From Amaranthus tricolor (Eukaryota; Streptophyta; Magnoliopsida; Caryophyllales; Amaranthaceae), in assembly GCF_026212465.1 (NCBI RefSeq), contig NC_080048.1, forward strand, positions 30,899,257 to 30,963,256: 64,000 nucleotides of DNA, read 5' to 3'. How positions within the stretch are numbered: position 1 is the stretch's first letter; each line of letters begins with the position of its first letter. This document shows positions 22,861-34,484 of this stretch, one piece after another. A model generated the notes under the pieces. The model had not been told where the DNA came from, did no database searches, and saw only the letters and a list, made by a program, of their open reading frames with translations. Position numbers and translations under genes: made by a program.

Positions 22861-24128
22861 TGAAGACTCAACTCCTTTAAGTGATGATATTCAAAACACA
22901 TATTAAATTAAATAAATAAATTAAGTAATTATATTTAGTTGTTTAAATAGGTCCAAAATCATATTAGATATAAAGTGGTTAATTGAGAAATAATTAAGTC
23001 CAAAATATGTTGAATTAAGTTTGAAATAAAATGACTTAAGTTAATTGTCTTTATAAGATAAGGTTAAATTTAAATTAAATATAAACGTTTTTTTAATAAG
23101 TAATTATTTGTTTTTACACGTTTTATTACTTGATTAATTTGAATAAATAATTTGCTTGATAAACAAGTTAATACTAATTATAGACTTTCTTGTAAGTATG
23201 GAGTTATTTTTAACTTTACCTAAAAATCGGAAGAATAATTCAAATTAAGCAAAAACTTAAGAACTCTATATGGCTTATCTTTTCCCGTTGTTATTATTTG
23301 AATTATTAAATTTTAAATGCTTTGTATGAGTATTAACATGGCAGCACATCAAAGAATTGAAATAGCTAAAAATGGTATCAAGAATGTGTTTGAACAAATC
23401 TTAAGTGGAGTGTCAATTTTACTTGCGGCTCATGGTTTTGAAGACTGGTTCAGATTGATCAGATTGGCGATATAATAGGATGAAGTTTCCTTGGTTTGCA
23501 AGAATATGTTGAGGCGTAACATATATATAAGAAGCTTCATTCAAGGATTAAGGATTGCAACACTACTCACAAATTAGCTTTTTGTTTACTTTGAGATCTA
23601 GTATTCAAAAACTGTTGTAAACTTAGTTCATCTAACTCTTTCATTTGTAATAGGATTTAGAGTTAAAAAAAGAGTTAGAATTTTAGTTATCATCTACGCC
23701 TAAAGTTTGGAATAATTTTTAAAGTATTCAATTTGTTTTCTATTTTGTGAGATTGGGATTAGTATTTTATTAAGGGAACTTGTAAGACGTTTTTAAGGGG
23801 ATGAACGTGGTGAGAGAAGATAGAGAGATCTTCTAAGTCATCTAAAGTTCATTAATAAAAGACGTTAAATTCTACGGGTTGGAAGAGAACCCATAGGCGG
23901 GGAAGTAGGCTATTGATAGCTGAACCTTGTTAACAAATCACTTATTCTTATTTAAGTATATTTTTGCACATAATTCATAGATCTATTGTTTGACCTAAAA
24001 CAGTTTCTGAAAACTGTTTTGTAAAGTCTCCCAAGCTTTTGAGCTTACCTTCCAGGAAAAAAATTTTAAACGGGCATACTCTCTATTCATCCTCCTTTAG
24101 AGAGTATTCAATCTCTTATCAATCTTCA
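22861..24128 (+). repeat. 3' LTR of the Sirevirus-like element (1268 bp)
   Basis: Begins TGAAGACTCA right after the polypurine tract and ends CAATCTTCA; the termini form the inverted repeat TGAAGA/TCTTCA. Its last 198 bp align with the 5' LTR remnant. It includes a late segment with 'tctttcatttgtaa' and G-rich 'ggaagagaacccatagg' before the shared 198 bp. Confidence 0.88.
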
Positions 24129-25420
24129 ATTTTTATAGATAGTTTTAACAAATTTTCCTAACTTTTATTATTAAAAAAAAAACTAAATTTCGAAAAAAAA
24201 AGTCAATGTACTTTTTAATAACGTTTTTTAATAATAAGAACTACATCTAAAAAATTCTAAAATAAATTGCACCTAGCTATAATGATTTATTACCATGGTT
24301 TTTAATTTCCCCCACCTCGGTTATTTGAAAACTATCTTACACTCAACTTGATAATGTGTCAAGTGTATTATTTTCTCTTTTCACATACATATTGAGTGCC
24401 AAAAAAAACAACCAAGCAAGTTGGCAATTGGGGGTTAAGCATGAATAATAACTTATTAAAGTCATAGATTTAATAATTAAAAGTGTACTTCAATAACATA
24501 AAAAATATGTAGGACTAATTGCATTTATTACGTTATCGAACAAAGACCTTGGAAAAAATATAGATGTGGAAATTTTATTTTATTAAATTAAGTAAAAACA
24601 TATTCACTCATTGCATAACTCTATCCAAGTAGAGCAACTTGAAAACTTCATTGATTAACTAATTAATAGAAAAGGACATTTTCTATCCAAAAGTAGCATT
24701 CACTATTAAGATATTGAAAAAGATATCAAAATGTGTTTATCAATTTCTCAATATGTAGAAGATGAACGTCTATACTTGATCTAGTTTTTAATAATTGTTA
24801 CGCTGATTGTGACAACTATAATTCATCAATTCATATTATTTGATAATTATTTTTATATATATTGTAAAATATAATCAAGTTAGATCTTATTTGATTTGTC
24901 TTAATGTATATATTTTCATAGTATTAACATTTTAGAAATTTTTATCATATCAAATTAAAGTGTTAAAAGATTATAATTGTAATTAAATAGTGAAAAAAAA
25001 AAATTGTAGTAACTAATAAAAACCAAAAAAAAAAAAAAAAAAAAAAAAAACTTTTGGAATGATTAAAATAAGTTTCTTCCCAAGTTTGTTCAGAGATTAT
25101 AAGTGTAGAAAGCTAAAAATGGCAAAATACATATTTTGTCAAAATCACATTAAATTTAATGGTATTTTAAAACTTAAGAAATGTTTCCATTGGACTTATT
25201 CTAAGATCGCAATTCAACTACAGTACAGCTAATTAAAGTATATCTATTTTTTATTAATTAACTTTTTTTAAAAAGCTCACTTAACACAATGGGTTTGAAC
25301 ATCTTAAAGCGACTAAAGACAAGAGCCTTAAACTGCTTTTTAGCACGTAAAAGCAAGCATTCCAAAGCGCCAGTTCAATTTTAGCTTCAAAAGAAGTTCA
25401 TTTTATGCAAACATCCGTTA
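24129..25420. other. AT-rich spacer between Sirevirus LTR and hAT element
   Basis: No gene. It holds an old MITE-like stretch (about 24780-25000) related to sequences at 45700-45900 and 59811-60072 ('aatcaagttagatcttatttgatttg'-type core), and a run of 29 A at about 25024-25052. Otherwise nothing is recognised. Confidence 0.45.
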
Positions 25421-25428
25421 CATAAAAT
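25421..25428. repeat. hAT target-site duplication, left
   Basis: CATAAAAT, identical to 31156-31163 on the other side of the element. Eight bases is the length made by hAT transposases. Confidence 0.92.
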
Positions 25429-25440
25429 TAGGGCTGTAAA

Positions 25441-25810
25441 TGTGGTCAGAAACCTGTTTTACCGACTTGTTACCGACCGATACCGAACCCGTTTTTGACC
25501 GAATACAAGTGACCAGATACCGACCGCTACCGAACCCGAATGGTGACCGAAACCGTTTCCGACCTGTTTTACACATACCGAAACCGACCGATACCGAACC
25601 TTTTTTAAACCGAAAACCGTTTTCGACCTGTTTTTATCATACCGTGACCGACCGATACCGAACCTGTTTTCAGACCGAAACCTGTTTTCGACCCGCTTAA
25701 TACCCGTTTTTAACCGACCGTTTTTGACCGAATCTATATTGTACCGAACCTGTATTATACCGAACCTGGAACCTGTTTTGTACCGAACCTGTTTTGGACC
25801 GAACTTATCT
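25441..25810. repeat. Left subterminal repeats of the hAT element
   Basis: About twenty degenerate copies of a short motif (ACCGACC, ATACCGAACC, GACCTGTTTT) follow the left terminal repeat. hAT transposases bind subterminal motifs of this kind. An open frame of 86 codons here is only the repeat in translation. Confidence 0.8.
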
Positions 25811-26332
25811 ACATAATTCTTCTAAGTTGTCAAAATATAATAAAATTTTATATAAAATAATTAAATTAAACTTAATTATATTATTTCTATATGATAAAAA
25901 TTAAATTAAATATAAATTTTTATAAAATAAATATATAAATTATAAGTTAATATATATTAACTCAGTAATTTAGTAAAGCCTTTTTCTTTTCTAAAAAATT
26001 AAGTATAAATTTTACAAAACTCAGAAATTGCAAAATTGCATAAACATAGTTCATACTTTGCAACCAATATAATTACCAAGTTCAGGTTAATTTGCTGACT
26101 AATTAATACTGTATTAAAATCAACATATAACAATATAAACCAATACAAAATATTAACCTATGAAATTGATAAACCATTTTCATTTCATTTAATAGTTTAG
26201 ACGAAATTTAAAATAGATCCATTACATTTTTTTCCCTACCAATAATATAAACATCAATAATCCTAACTACACAAAAAGTCTTTTCCAAATTTTAGTTATG
26301 CATAAGAAATTGCAAAAATATAACTCATTTCA

Positions 26333-28594
26333 TCACTTTTCTTTAATTTTCTCAGAAGTATAACTCATTTCATCACTTTCATCTTCTTCCTCCTCTTCCA
26401 TCACCACCTTAGATCTCCTGCTCCTAGTCCTCAATGCGACACCGCCTTTCAATAATCTGTAAGGAACTGCTCCACCAAACTTAGTGTACCTTAAGATCAT
26501 ATAAAAGTAACAACTTTCAGATACTGAGTATTATGATTAAGAGCATGAGATGGAAAAACGACAGAAAGTTATAATAAATAAAATAAAAAAAATATAAATT
26601 AATTATAAAATATAAATTGGGCGCTCAGATATGATAATTTGGTAAAAAACCCAATTACAAGAAAAAAATCTTCATAGAGCACTACACTTACCTGAAGCAT
26701 TATCATCATGATCAGTGTTATGTTCCTCAATAACACTTAATATCTCCTTCGCATTTTCCTCGGGTTCAAACCCAAATAGCCAATTTCGCGTTGTCACCAA
26801 AATTTCAACATTTTTTGGTAACAAAGAAGATCTCAATTTGTTAAGGATCCGACCACCAACACTAAAAGCAGATTCAGATGCAACAGAAGTAATTGGAATG
26901 GCTAGAATATCTCTAGCCATTAGTGCGAGTGTTGGATAAGAGGTAGACTGTCCCTTCCAATATTCAAGAACATCAAAACCATCATAATCAACAACAAGAG
27001 ACATGGCCAAATAAGAGTCCACATCACCTCTCGCCGTCCTAGATGCAGAAATACGAGGAAAATCATGACGTAACTTGCGCATTTGGAACGGACGAGGAGG
27101 ACCAAGGTTTGACGGAGAGGGTGCAACAGGAGCAGATTGAGTGGTATTCATATAGCATTCATATAAAGCAACAAACGCAGCAAGCACATCATTTACCTTT
27201 TGTTCAACCGCAGTAGGTACATACAGCATAGAATAATAATCACTAAGGAAAGTCATCTTAAAACGTGGATCAAGTAAAAAGGCAAAAGACAGAACCATAG
27301 AATGATCGGACCAATATTTATCAAACATTTCCCACATAGGAGCAGCCATCTTTCTCACAGCATCACTAGGATCTTGGTGGGAATCAGTCAAAATCTTTTC
27401 AATACATATTATGCAAGAAAGGTACAAATTTGCAGTGGGATATTTTGAACCAGAAAAAAGCTTGGTAATCTCATAGAATGGCTCAAGAAAATCACAAATA
27501 TCTTGAAGTGTATCCCACTCATTCTCAGAAATAATATCAACATCAATATCCCTTTCACGAACAAGATATAAATCAATAGCATCCTTTACCTCAAGAGCCC
27601 TATGAATCATGTCATAAGTAGAGTTCCATCTAGTGGAAACATCCAAAACTAATTTACCCTTTGATTGCAAACCTTTATCAATTTTAGCTTTCTCAAAATT
27701 TGTAAGTCGAAAATCAGAAGAATCAACATATATAACAACCGCACGTAACTTAGTCACGGAATTATCAACAAGTTTCAAACCCTTTTTAACAATAAGGTTC
27801 AAAATATGAGCACAACACCTTATATGAAAATACTTGCCATCTAAAGGGAGAGGAGAAGAGGAGTGCAAATCACGTTTTAGTTTTTCAACCATCCTATTAT
27901 TAGAGGAAGCATTATCAAGTGTGATTGAAAAAACTTTTCTACCTATATTCCAGTCATTCAACAAACCTTTCACAAACATGAATATAGATTCACCATCGTG
28001 GGGTGGGGGAAAACGGCGAAAATTTAACAAAAGGGAATGCAATTTATAATCATCATCAATGAAATGGGCAGTAAGGGCAAAATATGAACGCGAAGTACAT
28101 GCTGTCCATCCATCACAAGTTAAGCATATACGACTCTTACAAGATTGCATATTGTCAAATACTAGTTTTTTGTACTTTTCATGTTCACCCATTACGCATT
28201 TAGTTATCGTATATCTAGACACATCTTTGACATTAGGATTTAACCAACGATGCAATTCTCTAGTTTTAATATGCTCTACCATACTCAAACAATATCCATG
28301 ATATAATATCGAATCAGCAAACTTAAGCACGTAAGTATCATGATCATACACAACATTAGCGTTTGGGTTATTTTTTATGAACTCTTTATAACCTTTACAG
28401 CCCTCAGTATGACGTTTATAATTAGTTGTACCTGCACTACCTGGTGCTGCCGCCTCATAATCGCAGTATTTACACTTTACCGTCCGTACGTCATTGGGGT
28501 ACGATACATGGTACTGATCCCAAACCGGTGACGTAATTTTTTTATGTTTAACAACTCTTCTTTGTTCGGGGACAGCCACAGCAGGGTCAGCCAT
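26333..28594 (-). CDS. hAT transposase, probably two exons
   Basis: Exon 1 (28594-26692) encodes 634 residues from MADPAVAV; the ATG follows 'aaggt' and is the first in frame. A BED zinc finger lies at residues 22-70 with Cys41, Cys44, His62 and Cys66. Catalytic candidates are Asp161 ('TCDGWTA'), Asp227 ('TLDNASSNN') and Glu574 in 'SVASESAFSVGGRI'. Also present are 'CCAHILNLIV' (260-269), 'TRWNSTYDM' (321-329), and the C-terminal dimerisation region (about 540-606) ending 'NWLFGF'. No internal stop or frameshift is seen. Unspliced, it ends six codons later (26672, 640 residues). The codon for residue 635 begins at a perfect donor (CAG/GTAAGT at 26692), and splicing to an acceptor at 26467 adds 44 residues with a basic patch and the acidic run 'EEEEEDESDE', stop at 26333. 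Acts in the nucleus by cut and paste. Confidence 0.92.
26467..26691 (-). other. Predicted intron in the hAT transposase gene
   Basis: Donor CAG/GTAAGTG, acceptor 'ggtggagcag' (225 bp). Phase 1; the joined frame stays open for 45 codons including the stop. An alternative acceptor 13 bases on ('ccttacag') would hit a stop after two codons. RNA evidence is needed to confirm. Confidence 0.6.
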
Positions 28595-30610
28595 ACCTTA
28601 AAAAAAAAAAAATAACACCATGGGTTATTTTCAAACAAAAATAAACCCTATATTCAAGCACAAATAGTCAAGGCAGCAAAGAACACAAAAATGAAGCAAA
28701 GATTTATAATATCTAAATCCTTCTGTTTTCCAAAAACACATATGACAACAGGAATAAGAAAGTAACTAATAGTAGTAATTCAGTTAAACTTTACAAAATA
28801 TTGCAAGTGTTTCCAACGCATCTTCAATTTTATCAACAACTCGAAGAAAATTGAGAAAAAGATTAAACAGAGTAAAATCTATTGATGGAGATACAAAACC
28901 TAAAGTACATGAAATTCAGAAGGCATTTCTCGCCGGAAAACGTGGACATAGAACTCATGGGAGCAACTGGTCGAGAGCAGCTACGATATACTCCATTTTC
29001 GAGAGCAAGAACATGAAAAATGGAAAATAGAGAAGAAAGGAAAAGGAAACAGAAGATATTTAACCCTAGTTTCCATAATCTTTTTCATTCTCTGATTCAA
29101 TTTCTTTTCCACATAATTTAATTCCTCTTATAGTTAGATTGTTGTTTTCCACATAATTTAATTTAAGCAAGAACATGAACCGCCAGACCGAATTTTTTGG
29201 AAGAAGACTAAATCGAACAAAGATTAAACACGAAAAACAAAGATTAAACACAAAAAACAAAGATTAAATACAAAAAACCCTAAATCTAACCCTAAACGAA
29301 CACATTAAACCCAGAAAATTAAATACAAAATCAAATCGAACAAAAAAAAAATGGAAGAAGACTAAATCAAATCAAATCGAAAATGGAAGAACACAAAATC
29401 AAATCGAACAAAGATTTTAAACACAAAAAACAAAGATGAACAGATTTGATAGATATTAAACAAAAATCAATGAACTAAACTTGAGAAGTAGAAATACCTA
29501 AAACTCTACCAGCCGGATTGGAGGAGAAGGGATGGGATTGAAAGAGGGCCGCCGGTTTCAGTGAGAGGATGAAGAAGAGAGAGTTGGGTTAGGGTTTAGT
29601 CGAGCGGGAATTGGGAAATAAGGTATTGTATCAGATTCACTTTCAGGATGACGAAAATACATCAAATCCCTTTTTCATCCGGCGACGTGGCACAATCTTG
29701 ACCACTGATATGATATTACCATTATAAATCCAACGGCTTAAACCCGTTATCCGTGTGCTATCAATATAACCAATAACATTTTATCATCAAATTGGACAAT
29801 TATATGATTATATCTAAAATAATTTATTTGAGTAATATAAATATTTTATATCAAATATTAAATATTTTTATTATTGAATTTGGTCAAATTACATAATTTA
29901 GGCTATTTAATTCAAAGTAAAAAAAAAGGTGGAGTACTACACTAGTTTCATTTACTATAATCTATAATAGATCGAATTATGATAAGTGAACTTTGAATTA
30001 CGATCGATTATTAATAATAGCCTATAAATTACTTTAGAGTTTAGAGTATTCAAGATCAATAATAACTAATAACTAATAGTAATAAGTAATAACATTGAGT
30101 TAACAGTCAAATGTCAATGATAGTCTATAAGTCTATAACTATAACTCTATAAGTCAATGATAGCCGAAAAATAACCGATCCGAAATACAACCGAACCGAA
30201 TAACACCCGTCCGAAACCGACCCGATCAACCGAATGAACACCTCTAATTATGACCGATCACATTAGTTGAAAATAACACACCCCATGGACAAACGAAGGT
30301 CAATTCAATCAGTGATGAAGATATATTATTAAGACAATCTAACAAACTTACATTGTGACATTAATAACATATTATTGTTGTAAATTGTAATTGTCTAATT
30401 GATATTAGATGAAGTCGATCAATTAACATGTTATGATCTATTAATTAACTTAGACAGAGTTGATTAGTTGAATTTGATGTCATAAAACTCATAACCTAAC
30501 GATATCTATAAAACTTGATGTGAGGTTCCACCTTCTATATATCATTCCCATCATGGATAAACGCATGATCAATGACATTATGAGGCAACACGATGCGATT
30601 TTTTACCAAA
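28595..30610 (-). other. 5' region of the hAT transposase gene
   Basis: About 2 kb upstream of the ATG with no other gene. It has poly-A and poly-T runs, a short tandem repeat of 'acaaagattaaacacaaaaa' type (about 29218-29275, with further copies to 29430), and a Gly/Arg-rich-looking G-rich stretch near 29520-29620 ('gattgggtt', 'gggtttag'). The promoter should lie here, but I could not fix a TATA box. Confidence 0.45.
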
Positions 30611-31143
30611 TTGGAACAGAATAATTGGAACATAATTGAACTGAATTAAATCATGGTTTAAATGAATTGAACTGAACCGATATCAACCAAATTAACCGGA
30701 ATATCGGTTTAACTGAATTGAACCGAACCGATACCAACCAAAACTGAACTGAACAGAACTGAATCCCGGTTCAACTAAATTGAACTGAACCGATACCGAC
30801 CAAAACCGACCGATTGTGACCGACCGATTCTGACCCGCATACCGATTGTGACCGACCGATTACCGATTTTGACCGCCCGGTTATGATCTGTATACCGATT
30901 ACGACCTGCAAAAAACCGTTTTTGACCGACCGAATGTGACCTGTTTCCGGTAATGACCGGACCGATAAATACCGGACCCATACCGACCGACACCCGCAAC
31001 CAGAAAAAAACCGGATTCGACCGGATACCGAATAAACCGACCGATACCGACCGGTACCGAAAGACTTATACGACCTGCTTTTGACCGACCGTTTTTTACC
31101 GAACCTGTTTTTGACCGACCTGTTTCCGACCTTTTAACCCGTT
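30611..31143. repeat. Right subterminal repeats of the hAT element
   Basis: Dense degenerate copies of ACCGATACCGACC, TGAACCGAACC and GACCGACCGATT run from about 30611 up to the right terminal repeat. They are related to, but longer than, the left array and lie in the same strand orientation. Confidence 0.8.
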
Positions 31144-31155
31144 TTTACAGCCCTG

Positions 31156-31163
31156 CATAAAAT
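31156..31163. repeat. hAT target-site duplication, right
   Basis: CATAAAAT directly after the right terminal repeat; identical to 25421-25428. Confidence 0.92.
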
Positions 31164-31520
31164 AAACTAACAAATACTCTGTCTCTCTCAATTTGTATCA
31201 CTTTCATTTTAGTATGTCTCACCAATTTTATATTTTTTTTAGTCTATGGTTTCACAATTCCATTTTCCACCTTACAATTTAATTCGTAATTTTTTTTTTG
31301 TCTTTTCATCTTATTTAGTCACTAATTTTGTATTAATCCTTATTTATAGTTTATAATATTTTCTTATTTGTATTTTATAGTATCACTTATTTTTTTATAA
31401 AAAATTAATCTTATATAGTAAATAAAAAGTGTTTCAAATAGTTGATACACGCATTATTCAAATCCTTAAAATGAAGAAAAAATATGCCCAAAATAATCCA
31501 ATCTTGTAATGAAATTCGTT
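31164..31520. other. Spacer between hAT element and copia C1
   Basis: T-rich sequence with 'ctctgtctctctcaatttgtatcac' at about 31177, which resembles the ends of Stowaway-type MITEs; the matching far end was not found. No gene. Confidence 0.4.
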
Positions 31521-33590
31521 TGAGGATTTATAGCATGTAGGACAATATCCAAAAAGCTTAAGCAATGACAAAGCAAGAAATTAACGAAGGAACAAAAATC
31601 ACTATGCTCGACCAACATGCCCGTTCTAGCACTGCTTGGTTGGTCTGGTAGCAGCGGCATACCTAGTATTTGAAGGATGAGGTTGCACAACTTAGTTAAA
31701 CTCATTTTTTAGCATGTTTAAAGTAAATTCTAAATACACATTAGATAGCGTAAGATAAAACATTGTAGGATTTGGAGTGAGATTCTTATTCTATTCAAGA
31801 GAAAGAATATCATTTTCACATGGAGTGAGAATTTAAATGACTCTTTGGTTCATAAATTGGTATAAGAGTACAACATTCCATTGCTCCAATGCCATTAAGT
31901 GGCTCTCACCTAGGGTGGAGTTTGGAGTGTCAAATTTACGCAATCTTACCCTTAGATAAAACTTATAAAGAGATAATTTCCAATTGATCTTTGTAGCAAA
32001 CATCATGTTCAACTTCACAAAAAATAAGAAGTACGCATAAAATAATGCGTCATTTAAATATAGACTATTACAATCCGAAATCAAAGAATTAGATCTTTGG
32101 CCACATTTAAATATAACTATTATGAATATAAAATAATACTTCATAGAAAATAATTAAAACCTATAAAACTATAGTATGAATTCTAATTTAATTTTTTCAA
32201 AATCCCTTATGTTGTGTTTGGGAACAAGTATTTCATTTCAAATTATGGTTTTCAATTATGAAATCATAAATGATAATTTGAGAATGACAAAGCTTGAGAA
32301 GTCATTCTAAACTTCTCAACTTTAAGTGCTTGAAAAAGAATGGTGCAATTGATCAAATCTAAATTTGAAAATTTTTAAATTTGCCAAACAATTAATTTAA
32401 GCCAATTTCAGATTTACAAATGAAATCATCGTTCCCAAACATGGCATTAATTATTTCCACCAGTTTAATTTGAACAATAATTCACAATTTTGATTTTATG
32501 AAATTCAATCTTTTAAGAAATAAACCAATACATCACATCAATTTTAGATATTTAGAGATAAAGACATTAACTAAAAAAATCCCTAAATACCTTAGTTATA
32601 AATAAAATGTTAATGGGATACTAGAATGTGGGTTTTTTGGGAAAATTAAATACTGAATTCAATAGATAATAATAACATGTTGTTTAAGTTAAGTATTAAA
32701 AACAAAAATCAAAAAAGTATTAAAAACATAAATTAGTTTCAATCAATTAAGGTGTAGTTCAATTGCAAGGGATGTTAACTTGGAATATAGAGATCCTGGG
32801 ATCAAAACCTGCATTACTTATATTTGTTTGATTATTTTTTTTGGAGGATGGGGTTGTATCTGCAACCCTCGCTATAAGCTAGGTCTGCCTATGTTTGGCA
32901 GTGTTCCAAAACCTTCTCTTTGATGTTTTGGGCATTTGCTCGTTCGAGCCTTATGTGCTTGTTTGAGCACTTTTCAATTTTTGCGTCAAAATATTTCTGA
33001 AAGATGATTTGGCATGTGCTCGTTCGAGTAACCTCAGAACAGTGCGACTATTTGTGAAAAGAAACATTGTTTCATAGAGCATTGTGTTGTTATGGATGAA
33101 TCTGGTATGTGATTATTAACTGATAATCATAAGTTATAATTCGTAATTGGATTTGGATGAAGCCATGCCATATTATATTATAAATGAAAGTGGGTGCATG
33201 GAGATTAAACCATATCTTCATCAATTTCTGATGTCACTCTTTCTTTCTCTAATTCTCTTGAAACATAAAGGAGAGTCATAAACTCTTTTAAAGTTATATG
33301 ATTTTACATTCTCTTAAACACATAATCATTTAGTTCAATTGATTTGTACTAATCGGTTAGAAAGATTGATTGTATTTCATTGTGAATTTCCATTGTCATA
33401 ACCTAAGTGCCTTGTAGTCACTTTCAATCTATATCAAGATTTTCGAGTGAAGTTTACTTTTGCAAACTAATATTCTCTACGATGTTTTCCAATTGATGGT
33501 TTATTCAAGTAAGGAGTCCATTGCCATACACTAAAGAGACACTACAAAGATCATTTTGTATGTGTAGTTCTAAATTCGGCATTATTATTT
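31521..33590 (+). repeat. C1 5' LTR, split by a hAT-type insertion
   Basis: LTR sequence at 31521-31651 and 32902-about 33590 matches the 3' LTR at 46995-47847 (minus), including 'gacaatatccaaa', 'cttggttggtctgg', 'ctcgttcgag' and a TATA-like 'tatattataaatg' at about 33173. The LTR starts TGAGGATTTA. The exact 3' end is unclear (about 33570-33600). Confidence 0.75.
31652..32893. mobile_element. Small non-autonomous hAT-type insertion in the C1 LTR
   Basis: 1242 bp interrupting LTR sequence that is continuous in the other LTR. Ends are CAGCGGCATACCTAG and, read inward from the right, CATAGGCAGACCTAG (12 of 15 equal). It is flanked by TCTGGTAG (31644) and TTTGGCAG (32894), an 8-bp duplication with six matches; the uninterrupted LTR has TCTGGCAG there. 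No coding region is supported; a 103-codon minus-strand frame at 31833 resembles nothing known. Confidence 0.72.
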
Positions 33591-33621
33591 GTAATAATTT
33601 ATTGTGATAATTTCATTGATC

Positions 33622-34484
33622 ATGACAAGCGTTAAGGATCTCACGTAAAACTTCATGAAATTGGAAAAGTTTTTGGGTGTGGAATTCAAGAGATGGAAAA
33701 AGAAAATTCTCATCCTCAATGGTATAAGTGACTCTTATTTTTGATATTTATCAATTTCATGAATCCGCTAAGATATTATGGATATTTTAGAAGATAAATA
33801 TATGTCGAAGAGGCAAGTTCAAACAAGTTCATAATTAGTAATTTCAATAATTACAAAATGTTAGACAATCATTCGGTGATGGATCAATTCCATGAATTAC
33901 AACGCATGTATCATAACATGAAAGTGCATGGCATTAAGATGGATGAATTTACATAGTTTCTTGTATTATAGACAAGTTACCAAACACTTGGAGGGATGTA
34001 AGACACGCTCTCAAGCCTAAAAAGGAAGAGATTTCTTTGTTAGAACTCGCTTAACACCTTAAAGTTGAAGAAAATTTAAGAGAACTTGAAAGTTCAAGGG
34101 GAGAAAATCTCAATCTATTAACCATTAACATGGTTATAGATGATGAGAAGGCTTTCAACTAGTGGAGATAAGAGGAAGAAACCATAAGGTTTCAAAGGCA
34201 CTTTCAAAGGCAAAAAGTAATCAAATAATAATGCTTGTTGGGAATGTAGAAAGATCGGACATCGCGAGAAAAATTGCTTTGTGTTCAAGAATAAACAAAA
34301 GAAAATGAAATTTAGTGCTTCTAAAAATAAAGACCCTCCTACTAAAGGTAATCTTGTTATTTTGGATAAAAATTATGGTTTGAATTTGTCTTCCATGGTA
34401 TCTAATGTGAATATTGTGTTGGATGATGACATGTCTTGGTGGATGGATTCAAGGGCATACACACATGTTTGCAAAAGTAAATAA
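33622..34484 (+). pseudogene. C1 gag and protease start
   Basis: From the ATG at 33622: copia-type gag pieces 'NFMKLEKFLGVEFKRWKKK', 'VMDQFHELQRMYHNMKVHG', 'LKPKKEEISLLELA', then a zinc knuckle 'CWECRKIGHREKNC' (about 34232-34273) with exact Cys-X2-Cys-X4-His-X4-Cys spacing, and the protease start 'WWMDSRAYTHVCK' ending at a stop at 34484. The protease active site, normally Asp-Ser-Gly, reads Asp-Ser-Arg. Many stops and frameshifts in the gag part. Confidence 0.8.

Larger units (their letters stand above)
11693..24128 (+). mobile_element. Sirevirus-like Ty1/copia retrotransposon, right copy
   Basis: Order: 5' LTR remnant (11693-11890), primer binding site, gag, pol, purine tracts, nested solo LTR (16317-20108), a third reading frame (20797-22169), further purine tracts, 3' LTR (22861-24128). 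Order of pol domains (protease, integrase, reverse transcriptase, RNase H) is copia-type. The extra reading frame after pol, several copies of the AGGGGGAG tract, and the gag coiled coil point to the Sirevirus (SIRE/Maximus) lineage. The 5' LTR has lost all but its last 198 bp. Confidence 0.82.
25429..31155 (-). mobile_element. Complete hAT (Ac-like) DNA transposon
   Basis: 5727 bp bounded by a perfect 8-bp duplication (CATAAAAT). The terminal inverted repeats are TAGGGCTGTAAA on the left and CAGGGCTGTAAA (read inward) on the right, eleven of twelve bases matching. Both ends carry dense subterminal repeats of the ACCGACCGATACCGAACC kind. The transposase gene is on the minus strand with its 3' end toward the left terminus. 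Perfect duplication, near-perfect ends and an undamaged transposase suggest a recent and possibly autonomous element. Confidence 0.93.

Noticed and set aside
25440..25700. 86-codon frame rich in Thr, Asp and Pro
   Set aside because: Translation of the hAT subterminal repeats; the same applies to 30775-30999.
26715..28531. Several plus-strand frames of 60-80 codons
   Set aside because: They lie opposite the well supported hAT transposase and show no homology.
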